Assembly: GCA_003486665.1 (NCBI GenBank)
Contig: DNGF01000165.1
Location: 1 to 6,150, forward strand
Length of the DNA stretch: 6,150 nt
DNA from: Oscillospiraceae bacterium
GTDB taxonomy: Bacteria > Bacillota > Clostridia > Oscillospirales > Acutalibacteraceae
Direction of reading: 5' to 3'
Shown in pieces: positions 1 through 5,400 of this stretch. Both the position numbers and the translations under genes were made by a program. A model generated the notes under the pieces. It ran no database searches and was not told where the DNA came from. It was given only the letters and a program-made list of their open reading frames with translations. Within the stretch, counting starts at the first letter, position 1; each line of letters opens with the position of its first letter.

Positions 1-786
1 CGTTTTAACATTTATAACGAGGCTGTGAAGCTCCATAGCAGGTTCTATGTGAAGCCTATCCTTGTGAACAAATTCCGAGGGATAAAGGCCGTATGTTATA
101 ATGCCGCTCCTTACCATATTCAGGAATTTGTCGTCACTGTCTATAATTGCGGCACTGTTGCAAACGTGCTTGATCGGAATATTGATGCCGATTTCCTCAA
201 GGCTCAAAACAAACCTTTTGAATTTATCAAACTGATTATTCATCGAGGTTTTATCAGCCATATCCGCACAGGCAAAGTGAGTGAAAATTCCGTCTATTTC
301 AACATTCGGAAGCTGTGAGATTCTGCGTATCTCATCTATGCTTTCATCATCGGGAATAAAGCCGATTCGTCCCATGCCCGTGTCAACCTTGATATGAATA
401 TGCGCCGTTGTTCCCATCTGCTCGGCAGCTTCATTAAGCTCCTTGGCGATTTCATAGCGGAAAACGGTAAGCATAATGTCATTTCTGATAATTGTTTCGA
501 ACTGATTCGGAAAAACAAAATCAAGAATCAATATCGGCTTTGTAATTCCGGCACGTCTGAGCGCAAGCGCTTCGCCGACCGTAGCCACGGCAAAGCCGTA
601 TGTGCCGATCTCGCTGAGCGCCTTTGCAACCTCAATTGCACCGTGTCCGTAAGCATCGGCTTTAACGACAGCCATAACCTTTGTATCACTGCCGACTTTT
701 TTGATAACTTCTTTTATATTTCTGCATATCTTATCAAGATCAATTTTAAGATAAACTCTGTTAAGATAGTCAAGATTATTACTCAA
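1..786 (-). CDS. alr: Alanine racemase, PLP-dependent (3' end beyond window)
   Basis: Converts L-alanine to D-alanine in the cytoplasm for peptidoglycan synthesis. My reverse-strand translation gives 262 residues running off position 1; full-length enzymes have about 370-390, so the C-terminal beta-domain with the catalytic Tyr is outside. Visible motifs: AVVKADAYGHG with the PLP-binding lysine at residue 42, VDTGMGRIGF (conserved Arg 140), THFACAD, HVCNSAA and VRSGIITYGLYPS. These are hallmarks of the fold-type III barrel. There is no ATG near the N-terminus. I chose TTG at 786-784 because AAGAGG (800-795) lies 8 bases upstream. An in-frame GTG at 795-793 is possible, but it overlaps that Shine-Dalgarno, and an in-frame TAA (801-799) closes the frame just above it. 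The gene follows the cyclophilin gene by 12 bases (stop 799, start 786) and is probably cotranscribed with it. Confidence 0.95.
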   Translation of the reverse strand, partial: MSNNLDYLNRVYLKIDLDKICRNIKEVIKKVGSDTKVMAVVKADAYGHGAIEVAKALSEIGTYGFAVATVGEALALRRAGITKPILILDFVFPNQFETIIRNDIMLTVFRYEIAKELNEAAEQMGTTAHIHIKVDTGMGRIGFIPDDESIDEIRRISQLPNVEIDGIFTHFACADMADKTSMNNQFDKFKRFVLSLEEIGINIPIKHVCNSAAIIDSDDKFLNMVRSGIITYGLYPSEFVHKDRLHIEPAMELHSLVINVKT

Positions 787-798
787 AACCAGCACCTC

Positions 799-1374
799 TT
801 AGTCTATAACCTTAATTGTTTCGATAACCGGCTGCTGATCGGCAGGGATGCAGTCGCTTTCGGGAACGGAGCTGCAGATCTTATCTATGATATCCATACC
901 CTCAGTGACCTTTCCGAATGCAGCATACTGACCGTCAAGATCCTCGGAGCATGAGTTTCTCAGGCAGATAAAGAACTGCGAAGACGCCGAGTTGAAATCG
1001 AACTGATTTCTCGCCATTGAAATCACGCCTCTTTTATGTTTGATAGTATTTTTAACGCCGTTCGCGGAAAATTCGCCTTTGACGCTGCTGTCACATCCGC
1101 CGAGTCCGGTTCCCTCCGGATCGCCGCCCTGGAGGACAAAATCCGCAACATAGCGGTGGAATGTAAGCCCGTCGTAAAAGCCCTTGTTGCAAAGGTTTAC
1201 AAAGTTTTCAACCGTGAGGGGTGCTTTGTCGCCGTAAAGCTCAATCTTAACGGTTCCGTAGTCTTTGATAACCATTTCTACGTGATGTGTTCCCTTCATT
1301 CCCGCCGAACCGCAAGCCGAGAAACATAAAACGATGAGAATTACGGACATAAATACTGAAATTATTTTTTTCAT
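799..1374 (-). CDS. Cyclophilin-type peptidyl-prolyl cis-trans isomerase, predicted lipoprotein
   Basis: Catalyses cis-trans isomerisation of Xaa-Pro bonds, here probably outside the membrane as a folding helper for exported proteins. The protein has 191 residues. Residues 1-21 form a lipoprotein signal: MKK, a hydrophobic core, then a lipobox-like FSAC with Cys 21 as the lipidation site (Phe at -3 is less usual). The cyclophilin domain spans about 31-190. It contains FHRYVADFVLQGGDP with the catalytic Arg at residue 74 and the conserved Phe 79 and Gln 82, then GTGLGG, SMAR, ASSQFFIC and LDGQYAAFGKV. Tyr replaces the cyclosporin-contact Trp of human CypA, as is common in bacteria, which suggests weak cyclosporin binding. 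ATG at 1374-1372 follows a GAGAGG ribosome binding site with 7 bases between. It is the first gene of a unit with alr. The family is certain; the lipoprotein status is inferred from the N-terminus. Confidence 0.95.
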   Translation of the reverse strand: MKKIISVFMSVILIVLCFSACGSAGMKGTHHVEMVIKDYGTVKIELYGDKAPLTVENFVNLCNKGFYDGLTFHRYVADFVLQGGDPEGTGLGGCDSSVKGEFSANGVKNTIKHKRGVISMARNQFDFNSASSQFFICLRNSCSEDLDGQYAAFGKVTEGMDIIDKICSSVPESDCIPADQQPVIETIKVID

Positions 1375-1411
1375 AAATATACCTCTCTTGTCAATTGATT
1401 GATGTTTGTAT

Positions 1412-1440
1412 ATTATATCACATCCTTAAAGTATAGACAA
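1412..1440 (-). promoter_or_regulatory. Sigma-A promoter for the cyclophilin-alr unit
   Basis: Read on the minus strand, TTGTCT (1440-1435) is followed by a 17-base spacer and a perfect TATAAT (1417-1412). The predicted start of transcription is near 1405, about 30 bases before the cyclophilin ATG. The -35 box overlaps the -35 box of the opposing promoter at 1434-1461. Confidence 0.75.
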
Positions 1441-1461
1441 GTATAAAATTTATGTTATAAT
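1434..1461 (+). promoter_or_regulatory. Sigma-A promoter for the PflX-like radical SAM gene
   Basis: TAGACA (1434-1439), a 16-base spacer, then TATAAT (1456-1461) preceded by TG at 1453-1454, giving an extended -10. Transcription should start near 1468, leaving a leader of about 40 bases. The -35 hexamer shares five bases with the -35 of the divergent cyclophilin promoter. Confidence 0.7.
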
Positions 1462-1508
1462 TAATAACACCACATGGTATCGTTTTAAATTAATTTGGAG
1501 TGTTTTCA

Positions 1509-2381
1509 ATGTTTTTGTGCGAACAATGTCCGAGAAAATGCAATATAGACCGCGATAAAAGCATAGGATATTGCGGAGTAAATACATCCTACAAGGTTGC
1601 AAGAGCGGCGCTGCACTATTGGGAGGAGCCGTGCATAAGCGGCGAAAAGGGGAGCGGAACAGTGTTTTTTTCGGGCTGCCCGTTAAAATGTGTTTACTGT
1701 CAAAACAGCGAAATAAGCGACAAATGCTTCGGCAAAGAAATCAGCGAAGAAAGATTGATCGAAATATTCAAGGAGCTTGAAAAAGCGGGGGCGAATAACA
1801 TAAATCTCGTCAGCCCGTCACACTACGCCGTACAGCTTGCTTCAACGCTTTCGAAATATAAGCCGTCAATTCCCGTTGTATACAACACAGGCGGATATGA
1901 CAGCGTTGAATCGCTCAGGCTGCTGGACGGCTTGGTTGATATTTATTTGACCGATATTAAATATATATCGCCGTCCGTTTCAAAAAAATACAGCAAAGCA
2001 GAGAATTACTTTGACGTATGTTCAAAGGCTGTTCTTGAAATGCGAAGACAGCAGAAAACGGATATATATGAGAACGGGATCATGCAAAAGGGCATTATAA
2101 TCCGACACCTTGTTTTGCCGGGAAACGTAAGTCAGGGAATGAAAATGCTTGACTGGGTAAAAGAAAACCTCTCAGCAAATACGGTTTTAAGTATTATGGG
2201 TCAGTATATGCCGTGTGCAAAGGCAGGCGATTATCCTACTATAAACAGAAAAATCGGCGTCAGAGAATACGAAACAGTTATTTCCCATGCCGAAAAGCTT
2301 GGATTTGAAAATGTATATATTCAGGAGCTTGAGGCTTCCTCGAAGGAATATGTTCCCGAATTTGACCTTACCGGCGTTTGA
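1509..2381 (+). CDS. PflX-like radical SAM protein (COG1313, pyruvate formate-lyase activase-like)
   Basis: A 290-residue radical S-adenosylmethionine enzyme. The cluster motif is CPLKCVYCQN, with Cys 57, 61 and 64 in the canonical CxxxCxxC spacing that holds the SAM-binding 4Fe-4S cluster. Ahead of it lie CEQCPRKC and a further Cys at 22, a cysteine set shared by this family that may bind an extra Fe-S cluster or zinc. Next come the family-typical stretches KVARAALHYWEEPCISG and GSGTVFFSGC. Later segments fit the partial TIM barrel: NLVSPSHY, VVYNTGGYDS, YLTDIKY, HLVLPGN and SIMGQYMP. Relatives are homologous to pyruvate formate-lyase activases, but the substrate of this subgroup is not established. 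I start at ATG 1509 because TTGGAG (1495-1500) sits 8 bases upstream; the earlier in-frame GTG at 1500 would overlap that site. The gene has its own promoter and no visible terminator after its TGA. Confidence 0.9.
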   Translation: MFLCEQCPRKCNIDRDKSIGYCGVNTSYKVARAALHYWEEPCISGEKGSGTVFFSGCPLKCVYCQNSEISDKCFGKEISEERLIEIFKELEKAGANNINLVSPSHYAVQLASTLSKYKPSIPVVYNTGGYDSVESLRLLDGLVDIYLTDIKYISPSVSKKYSKAENYFDVCSKAVLEMRRQQKTDIYENGIMQKGIIIRHLVLPGNVSQGMKMLDWVKENLSANTVLSIMGQYMPCAKAGDYPTINRKIGVREYETVISHAEKLGFENVYIQELEASSKEYVPEFDLTGV

Positions 2382-2387
2382 TTTTGA

Positions 2388-2416
2388 TTGACAAAAATGA
2401 ATAAACGGGTTATAAT
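2388..2416 (+). promoter_or_regulatory. Perfect-consensus sigma-A promoter for the dockerin gene
   Basis: TTGACA (2388-2393), a spacer of exactly 17 bases, and TATAAT (2411-2416). Both hexamers match consensus in full. The promoter begins only six bases after the stop codon of the radical SAM gene, and no terminator separates them. Predicted transcription start is near 2423. A strong GGAGGAG (2431-2437) stands 7 bases before the ATG at 2445, so high expression is expected. Confidence 0.85.
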
Positions 2417-2444
2417 AATATAAAAAATACGGAGGAGATTGTTT

Positions 2445-2765
2445 ATGAAAAAGACAAAACGTATTGTTGCTTCCATTATGGCGATTATTATTGCTTTGAC
2501 CTGCTCCGGAATGGCTTCGGTCATTTCCGCATCGGCAGCGGCGAAAATTACGGCTGTTAAAATAGTTAAATATCCCGCAAAAACCGTTTTCGTTCAGGGA
2601 GATGACTGGGATTACGGATACTACGATATGCCTGAGGGCTACGGACTCGGCGTTTTTACACCGAAGGACGGACTGATATCTTTTAAGCACAACGGCGGTT
2701 ATTATTCGCATTATTCGGAGCGCGGAATGATTGATATGACCGGACTTGTTGTCAAGGTTACGTGA
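2445..2765 (+). CDS. N-terminal fragment of the dockerin protein: signal peptide plus partial Ig-like domain
   Basis: This is what would be made if the TGA at 2763 terminates translation: 106 residues. ATG 2445 follows GGAGGAG by 7 bases; an in-frame TTG at 2439 is a poorer start. Residues 2-6 are basic (KKTKR), residues 7-27 are hydrophobic, and SASAAAK offers signal peptidase I cleavage after Ala 31 or Ala 33. The rest is rich in Tyr, Gly and Asp and ends within a predicted beta strand (GLVVKVT). Without the dockerin, the product would be exported as an incomplete, probably unstable domain with no anchor. Confidence 0.6.
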   Translation: MKKTKRIVASIMAIIIALTCSGMASVISASAAAKITAVKIVKYPAKTVFVQGDDWDYGYYDMPEGYGLGVFTPKDGLISFKHNGGYYSHYSERGMIDMTGLVVKVT

Positions 2766-2861
2766 TCGGACGGTACAAGTGAGAATATTGCTTATACCGA
2801 AACAAAGAGCAATCTTGAGGTTCGTCAAAACATTTATGCCTCGCCGTCCAAGAGCTATTTC

Positions 2862-3119
2862 GTGGGCGAAAACACAATTGAGGTTTACTTTAAATCCAAC
2901 ACAAAGGTTTATGATTCATATAAAATCAAAATTGCGATCAAGGGCGACCTGAATTTCGACACAAAGGTTAATTCTATGGACGCATTGATGGTTCTTCAGC
3001 ACGTTGTAGGTCTTAAGACGCTTTCGGCAGACATCGTCAGAGTCGGCGATATGGATTCAAACGGAACGCTCAACAGCTTTGATGCGCTTCAGATTCTCCG
3101 CAAATCGGTCGGTATGTAA
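2862..3119 (+). pseudogene. Dockerin type I module, orphaned 3' part of the same gene
   Basis: The downstream part in the same frame could restart only at weak codons such as GTG 2862 (AAGAG seven bases before), and it has no signal peptide, so independent function is unlikely. From 2940 it encodes a two-repeat dockerin. Repeat one is GDLNFDTKVNSMDAL and repeat two is GDMDSNGTLNSFDAL. Each carries the calcium ligands at loop positions 1, 3, 5, 9 and 12 (D-N-D-N-D and D-D-N-N-D). The cohesin-recognition pairs at loop positions 10-11 are Ser-Met and Ser-Phe. Helices LMVLQHVVG and LQILRKSVG follow the loops. Dockerins of this kind suggest that a cohesin scaffold is encoded elsewhere in the genome. 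Confidence 0.7.
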
Positions 3120-3131
3120 ATTTTTTTAGTT

Positions 3132-3161
3132 ACGGGACGGCTTTTGCCGTCCTGTTTTTTT
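3132..3161 (+). terminator. Strong intrinsic terminator after the dockerin gene
   Basis: A 10-pair stem (3132-3141 with 3146-3155, including one G-U pair) has a core of GGACGGC/GCCGTCC, a TTTT loop, and a T-run to 3161. It starts 12 bases after the stop codon and isolates the dockerin gene from the spoVA unit. Confidence 0.9.
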
Positions 3162-3221
3162 GTATTTTTTTCATTTTTACGCAAATAGTATTATCGTAAA
3201 ATAATTATTGGGGCGAAAAAA

Positions 3222-3674
3222 ATGAATATATCAAACAAAAAATACAGTGAAATGGTGAAAAAAGCCTCTCCGGGTTCGCCGATAGTTTTGGATTGTATAA
3301 AAGCATTTCTGATCGGCGGTGCAATTTGCTGCTTCGGTCAGCTTCTTTTTTACATTTTCAGCAAAAGCGGAATGAGTATTGACGAAAGCCGTTCGCTTGT
3401 TTCGATAACATTGATCGTTTTGACGGCGATTTTAACCGGCATCGGCGTTTTTGATAAAATTGCCAAGCACGCGGGAGCGGGTACGATCGTTCCGATAACG
3501 GGATTTGCGAATTCCGTTGTTTCACCTGCGCTTGAATTCAAAAGCGAGGGCTTTATCATGGGAACGGGCGCAAGTATTTTTAAAGTTGCCGGACCCGTGA
3601 TCCTGTACGGTACAACAGCTGCCTCGCTGTACGGACTGATCTATTTTATTGTTGAAAAGGTGATCGGCAAATGA
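3222..3674 (+). CDS. spoVAC: Stage V sporulation protein AC
   Basis: An integral membrane protein of the developing spore's inner membrane. It is part of the SpoVA channel that carries calcium-dipicolinic acid in during sporulation and out at germination; in Bacillus SpoVAC has been described as mechanosensitive. The length of 150 residues equals that of the Bacillus protein. Visible hydrophobic stretches are about 23-47 (AFLIGGAICCFGQLLFYIF), 57-76 (SLVSITLIVLTAILTGIGVF) and 122-146 near the C-terminus, with the conserved family segment HAGAGTIVPITGFANSVVSPALEFKSEG (cited here in pieces: HAGAGTIVPITGFANS, then VVSPALEFKSEG) between. ATG 3222 follows GGGG (3210-3213) by 8 bases. The stop overlaps the spoVAD start as ATGA (3671-3674), implying translational coupling. 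In Bacillus the operon is read by the forespore sigma-G; no clear sigma-A promoter is visible here. Confidence 0.96.
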   Translation: MNISNKKYSEMVKKASPGSPIVLDCIKAFLIGGAICCFGQLLFYIFSKSGMSIDESRSLVSITLIVLTAILTGIGVFDKIAKHAGAGTIVPITGFANSVVSPALEFKSEGFIMGTGASIFKVAGPVILYGTTAASLYGLIYFIVEKVIGK

Positions 3675-4690
3675 GCGGTAGAGTAATTGAATTTAAAAAT
3701 AAACCGAGCGTGATTTCCTACGCCTCCGTTGTAGGTAAGAAAGAGGGGGAGGGACCTCTCGGAAAATGCTTCGACATGGTGCTTGAAGACGACCGCTGCG
3801 GTCTGGATACCTGGGAAAAAGCAGAGAGTCATATTCAAAAGATCGCCGTCGGTTTGGTACTTGATAAATCCGGTAAAAAAAGCGAAGAAATTGACGGAAT
3901 TTTTGCCGGAGATTTGATAAATCAATGCACAGGTTCGGCATTCGGTATACGCGAATTCGGCATTCCTTATTTCGGTGTTTACGGCGCTTGCTCAACCTCG
4001 GTTCTCGCAATGATCAATGCCGCCGTTTATGTTGATTCGGGGAAAATGGATATTGCCGTTTCTTCAACCTCATCACACTTTTGCTCAGCCGAAAAGCAGT
4101 TTCGATTTCCGCTCGAATACGGCGGACAAAGACCGCCGACAGCACAGTGGACGGTCACGGGTGCAGGTGCGGCAATGATTGCATCAAAGCCTGAAAAGGG
4201 AAGTCCGAGAATAGAAAAAGCAATTCTCGGCAAAATGGTTGACAAGGGAATTACGGATGCCAATAATATGGGCGCGGCAATGGCGCCTGCCGCCGCCGAC
4301 ACGATAGCTGCGTTTCTAAAAGAAACCCAAACAACTCCCGAATATTATGATCTTATTCTCACGGGAGATCTCGGTAAGGTCGGTTCAGAGCTGCTGTGCG
4401 AATTGCTTGAAGAGGAATACGGTATTAATATTAGAGAACGGCACAACGACACAGGATTGATGATGTATTATCTCGATAAACAGGACGTTCATTCCGGAGG
4501 AAGCGGCTGCGGCTGCTGCGGAAGTATAATGTGTTCAAAAATACTGAGCGATCTGCGCGAAGAAAAGCTCCATAAGGTGCTTGTTGTTGCAACAGGCGCG
4601 CTCCTTTCGGCGGTTTCTCCGTTTCAAGGGGAAAGTATTCCGGGTATCGCTCACGGAATTCTTCTTACAGACGGGAGGGAAGCGGAATGA
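3671..4690 (+). CDS. spoVAD: Stage V sporulation protein AD (dipicolinic acid-binding, thiolase-like fold)
   Basis: A soluble or peripheral component of the SpoVA complex that binds dipicolinic acid. It has 339 residues, the usual length. It has a thiolase/ketoacyl-synthase-like fold: YGACSTS places Cys 107 at the nucleophile position, but SpoVAD proteins are not known to be condensing enzymes. Strong family signatures are VVGKKEGEGPLGK near the N-terminus, AGDLINQ, SSTSSHFCSAEKQFRFP, EYGGQRPPTAQWTVTGAGA, and HSGGSGCGCCGS, with Cys 280, 282 and 283 near the C-terminus. AAGGTGA (3657-3663) within spoVAC precedes ATG 3671 by 7 bases. Both ends overlap neighbours by ATGA, with spoVAC upstream and the 52-residue gene downstream, so all three should be translated from one message. 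Confidence 0.97.
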   Translation: MSGRVIEFKNKPSVISYASVVGKKEGEGPLGKCFDMVLEDDRCGLDTWEKAESHIQKIAVGLVLDKSGKKSEEIDGIFAGDLINQCTGSAFGIREFGIPYFGVYGACSTSVLAMINAAVYVDSGKMDIAVSSTSSHFCSAEKQFRFPLEYGGQRPPTAQWTVTGAGAAMIASKPEKGSPRIEKAILGKMVDKGITDANNMGAAMAPAAADTIAAFLKETQTTPEYYDLILTGDLGKVGSELLCELLEEEYGINIRERHNDTGLMMYYLDKQDVHSGGSGCGCCGSIMCSKILSDLREEKLHKVLVVATGALLSAVSPFQGESIPGIAHGILLTDGREAE

Positions 4691-4845
4691 AAAATCCTGC
4701 CTATGCAAAGCTCTTTATGAAAATGGCACGATATGACTGTATGCTTTTAACCGTTCTTAAAGCGGCAAAGTGCGTTCTTACAGCTGCGGTGATAATAAAC
4801 ACCGTCCTTTCGGGTGTTTACATCGTTTCTTCGATCAAAAAATAA
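4687..4845 (+). CDS. 52-residue membrane-anchored small protein coupled to spoVAD, family not recognised
   Basis: I do not recognise this family. The ATG at 4687 overlaps the spoVAD stop (ATGA, 4687-4690), and an ideal GGAGG (4674-4678) lies 8 bases upstream, so translation is well supported despite the size. The N-terminal half is basic (MKNPAYAKLFMKMARYDCM; Lys 2, 8, 12, Arg 15, then Lys 25 and 28). Residues about 29-49 form one hydrophobic helix (CVLTAAVIINTVLSGVYIVSS), and the chain ends in KK. The expected topology is a single pass, with the basic N-terminal region on the cytoplasmic side if the positive-inside rule holds. In most spore formers spoVAE, encoding a membrane protein of about 115-120 residues, follows spoVAD; this product is too short and does not resemble it. 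A role in the SpoVA channel or spore membrane is inferred from position only. Confidence 0.75.
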   Translation: MKNPAYAKLFMKMARYDCMLLTVLKAAKCVLTAAVIINTVLSGVYIVSSIKK

Positions 4846-4853
4846 ATTTTCTC

Positions 4854-4882
4854 TTGTAAATTATGCTTCCTTATGTTAGAAT
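4854..4882 (+). promoter_or_regulatory. Sigma-A promoter for the SecB-like gene
   Basis: TTGTAA (4854-4859), a 17-base spacer, and TAGAAT (4877-4882) with TG at 4874-4875, giving an extended -10. Predicted start of transcription is near 4889. No terminator is visible between the 52-residue gene and this promoter, so some read-through from the spoVA unit is also possible. Confidence 0.65.
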
Positions 4883-4907
4883 ATAAAAACAAAGGGGGGA
4901 CATTACA

Positions 4908-5306
4908 ATGAAAAATCTCAAGCTCAATGCTTATAAAATTGATGAAATTCAGTTTGTAAATAAAATTAAGAGCAACACAAAAATCGAATTAAAAAACAGC
5001 TATGCTTATAACGTAAGATATACCAACAACAATATTTGCGAGGGTAAATTTACGGTTACTATCGTAGACAGAGATAATCCGGACCTGTTTTCAGTTAAGC
5101 TCGTTCTTGCAGGAATCTTCTCTTATCCCGATGATCTTGCAAGAGAGGTAATCCATATTCAGACATATAAGGAGCTTTTTCCTTACGCAAGAGCGTTTGT
5201 TACAACAATAACAGCCAATGCGGGAATTCAGCCGATCATGATCCCGGATATGGATATTGAAAACCGTGAGATTTTCCGAATTGACAATCCTAACAAACAG
5301 AACTGA
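4908..5306 (+). CDS. SecB-like chaperone-family protein
   Basis: A 132-residue cytoplasmic protein that I assign to the SecB family from its pattern. The N-terminal YKIDEIQFVN corresponds to the first beta strand. After a middle region of alternating strands comes FSVKLVLAGIFSYP, matching the SecB core where AGIF is conserved. Then KELFPYARAFVTTITANAGIQPIMIPDMDI matches in pieces: LFPYAR, and G-QPIMIP-MDI for the usual G-PPL-L-P-NF. SecB tetramers hold unfolded preproteins for SecA in proteobacteria. Homologues elsewhere include partners of toxin-antitoxin modules (such as Rv1957 of M. tuberculosis), but no toxin or antitoxin gene adjoins this one. ATG 4908 follows a GGGGGG tract (4894-4899) by 8 bases. 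It appears monocistronic, with its own promoter and terminator. The family assignment is fairly sure; the role in export is not. Confidence 0.75.
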   Translation: MKNLKLNAYKIDEIQFVNKIKSNTKIELKNSYAYNVRYTNNNICEGKFTVTIVDRDNPDLFSVKLVLAGIFSYPDDLAREVIHIQTYKELFPYARAFVTTITANAGIQPIMIPDMDIENREIFRIDNPNKQN

Positions 5307-5313
5307 ATATTTT

Positions 5314-5341
5314 AAAGCGGCTGATATTCGGCCGCTTTTTT
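5314..5341 (+). terminator. Intrinsic terminator after the SecB-like gene
   Basis: A perfect 8-pair stem, AAAGCGGC (5314-5321) with GCCGCTTT (5331-5338), closes a 9-base loop and runs into a T-tract to 5341. It begins 7 bases after the stop codon and separates this gene from the zinc-type regulon that follows. Confidence 0.88.
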
Positions 5342-5350
5342 ATAAAATAT

Positions 5351-5373
5351 AATTTGCGAATAAATCGCATATT
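5351..5373 (+). promoter_or_regulatory. Operator 1, Fur-family-type inverted repeat
   Basis: AATTTGCGA (5351-5359), five bases, then TCGCATATT (5365-5373), with one mismatch in the 9-base arms. Its core TGCGAAT-A-AATCGCA fits the 7-1-7 layout of Fur-family boxes. It overlaps the first two bases of the -35 element at 5372. It is probably bound by the regulator encoded at 5437. Confidence 0.75.
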
Positions 5374-5400
5374 GACAAATTAAATGGAATGGTGTATACT
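5372..5400 (+). promoter_or_regulatory. Sigma-A promoter of the Fur/Zur-type regulator unit
   Basis: A perfect TTGACA (5372-5377), a 17-base spacer and TATACT (5395-5400). Predicted start of transcription is near 5407, inside operator 2. Both sides of the promoter are covered by the same inverted repeat, so bound repressor would block polymerase. Confidence 0.85.

Larger units (their letters stand above)
2445..3119 (+). pseudogene. Secreted Ig-like/dockerin type I protein, interrupted by one in-frame TGA
   Basis: One open frame of 224 codons is broken only at codon 107 (TGA, 2763-2765); everything after it stays in the same frame. Read through, the protein has a Sec signal peptide (1 to about 31-33), an Ig-like beta-sandwich region (about 34-165) and a C-terminal type I dockerin (about 167-224). 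The interruption falls inside the segment GLVVKVT-stop-SDGTSENI. Related bacterial Ig-like domains carry an aromatic residue such as Trp or Tyr before SDGT, so a TGG-to-TGA change is the simplest explanation; CGA-to-TGA is also possible. Such proteins attach through the dockerin to cohesin-bearing scaffolds on the cell surface, and this one has no visible catalytic module. The promoter, ribosome binding site and terminator are all intact, so the lesion is recent, a sequencing error, or a read-through site. TGA is a normal stop elsewhere in this window. Confidence 0.8.

Noticed and set aside
25..954. Plus-strand open frames at 25-318 and 394-954
   Set aside because: They are antisense to alr and the cyclophilin gene, whose motifs are unmistakable; they lack ribosome binding sites and recognisable domains.
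1500..1508. GTG at 1500 as the start of the radical SAM gene
   Set aside because: It overlaps the TTGGAG ribosome binding site that is well placed for ATG 1509.
2763..2820. TGA as a selenocysteine codon in the dockerin gene
   Set aside because: By eye I find no SECIS-like hairpin directly after the TGA, and neither Ig-like domains nor dockerins are known selenoproteins.
2187..2828. Minus-strand open frame of 213 codons across 2187-2828
   Set aside because: It runs antisense across the radical SAM 3' end, a consensus promoter and the dockerin gene, and its translation is low-complexity Asn/Arg/His-rich without a domain.
3162..3188. Sigma-G promoter for spoVAC from GTATT (3162-3166) and CAAATAG (3182-3188)
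   Set aside because: The -10 half departs from CATnnTA and the spacing of 15 is short, so it is too weak to annotate.
3505..3514. Further Fur-type half-site (TTTGCGAATT) inside spoVAC
   Set aside because: Only one arm is present, it lies within coding sequence, and there is no TCGCA partner at the right distance.
2379..5303. Alternative genetic code with TGA read as an amino acid
   Set aside because: TGA properly ends the radical SAM, spoVAC, spoVAD and SecB-like genes, and TGG is used for Trp throughout.
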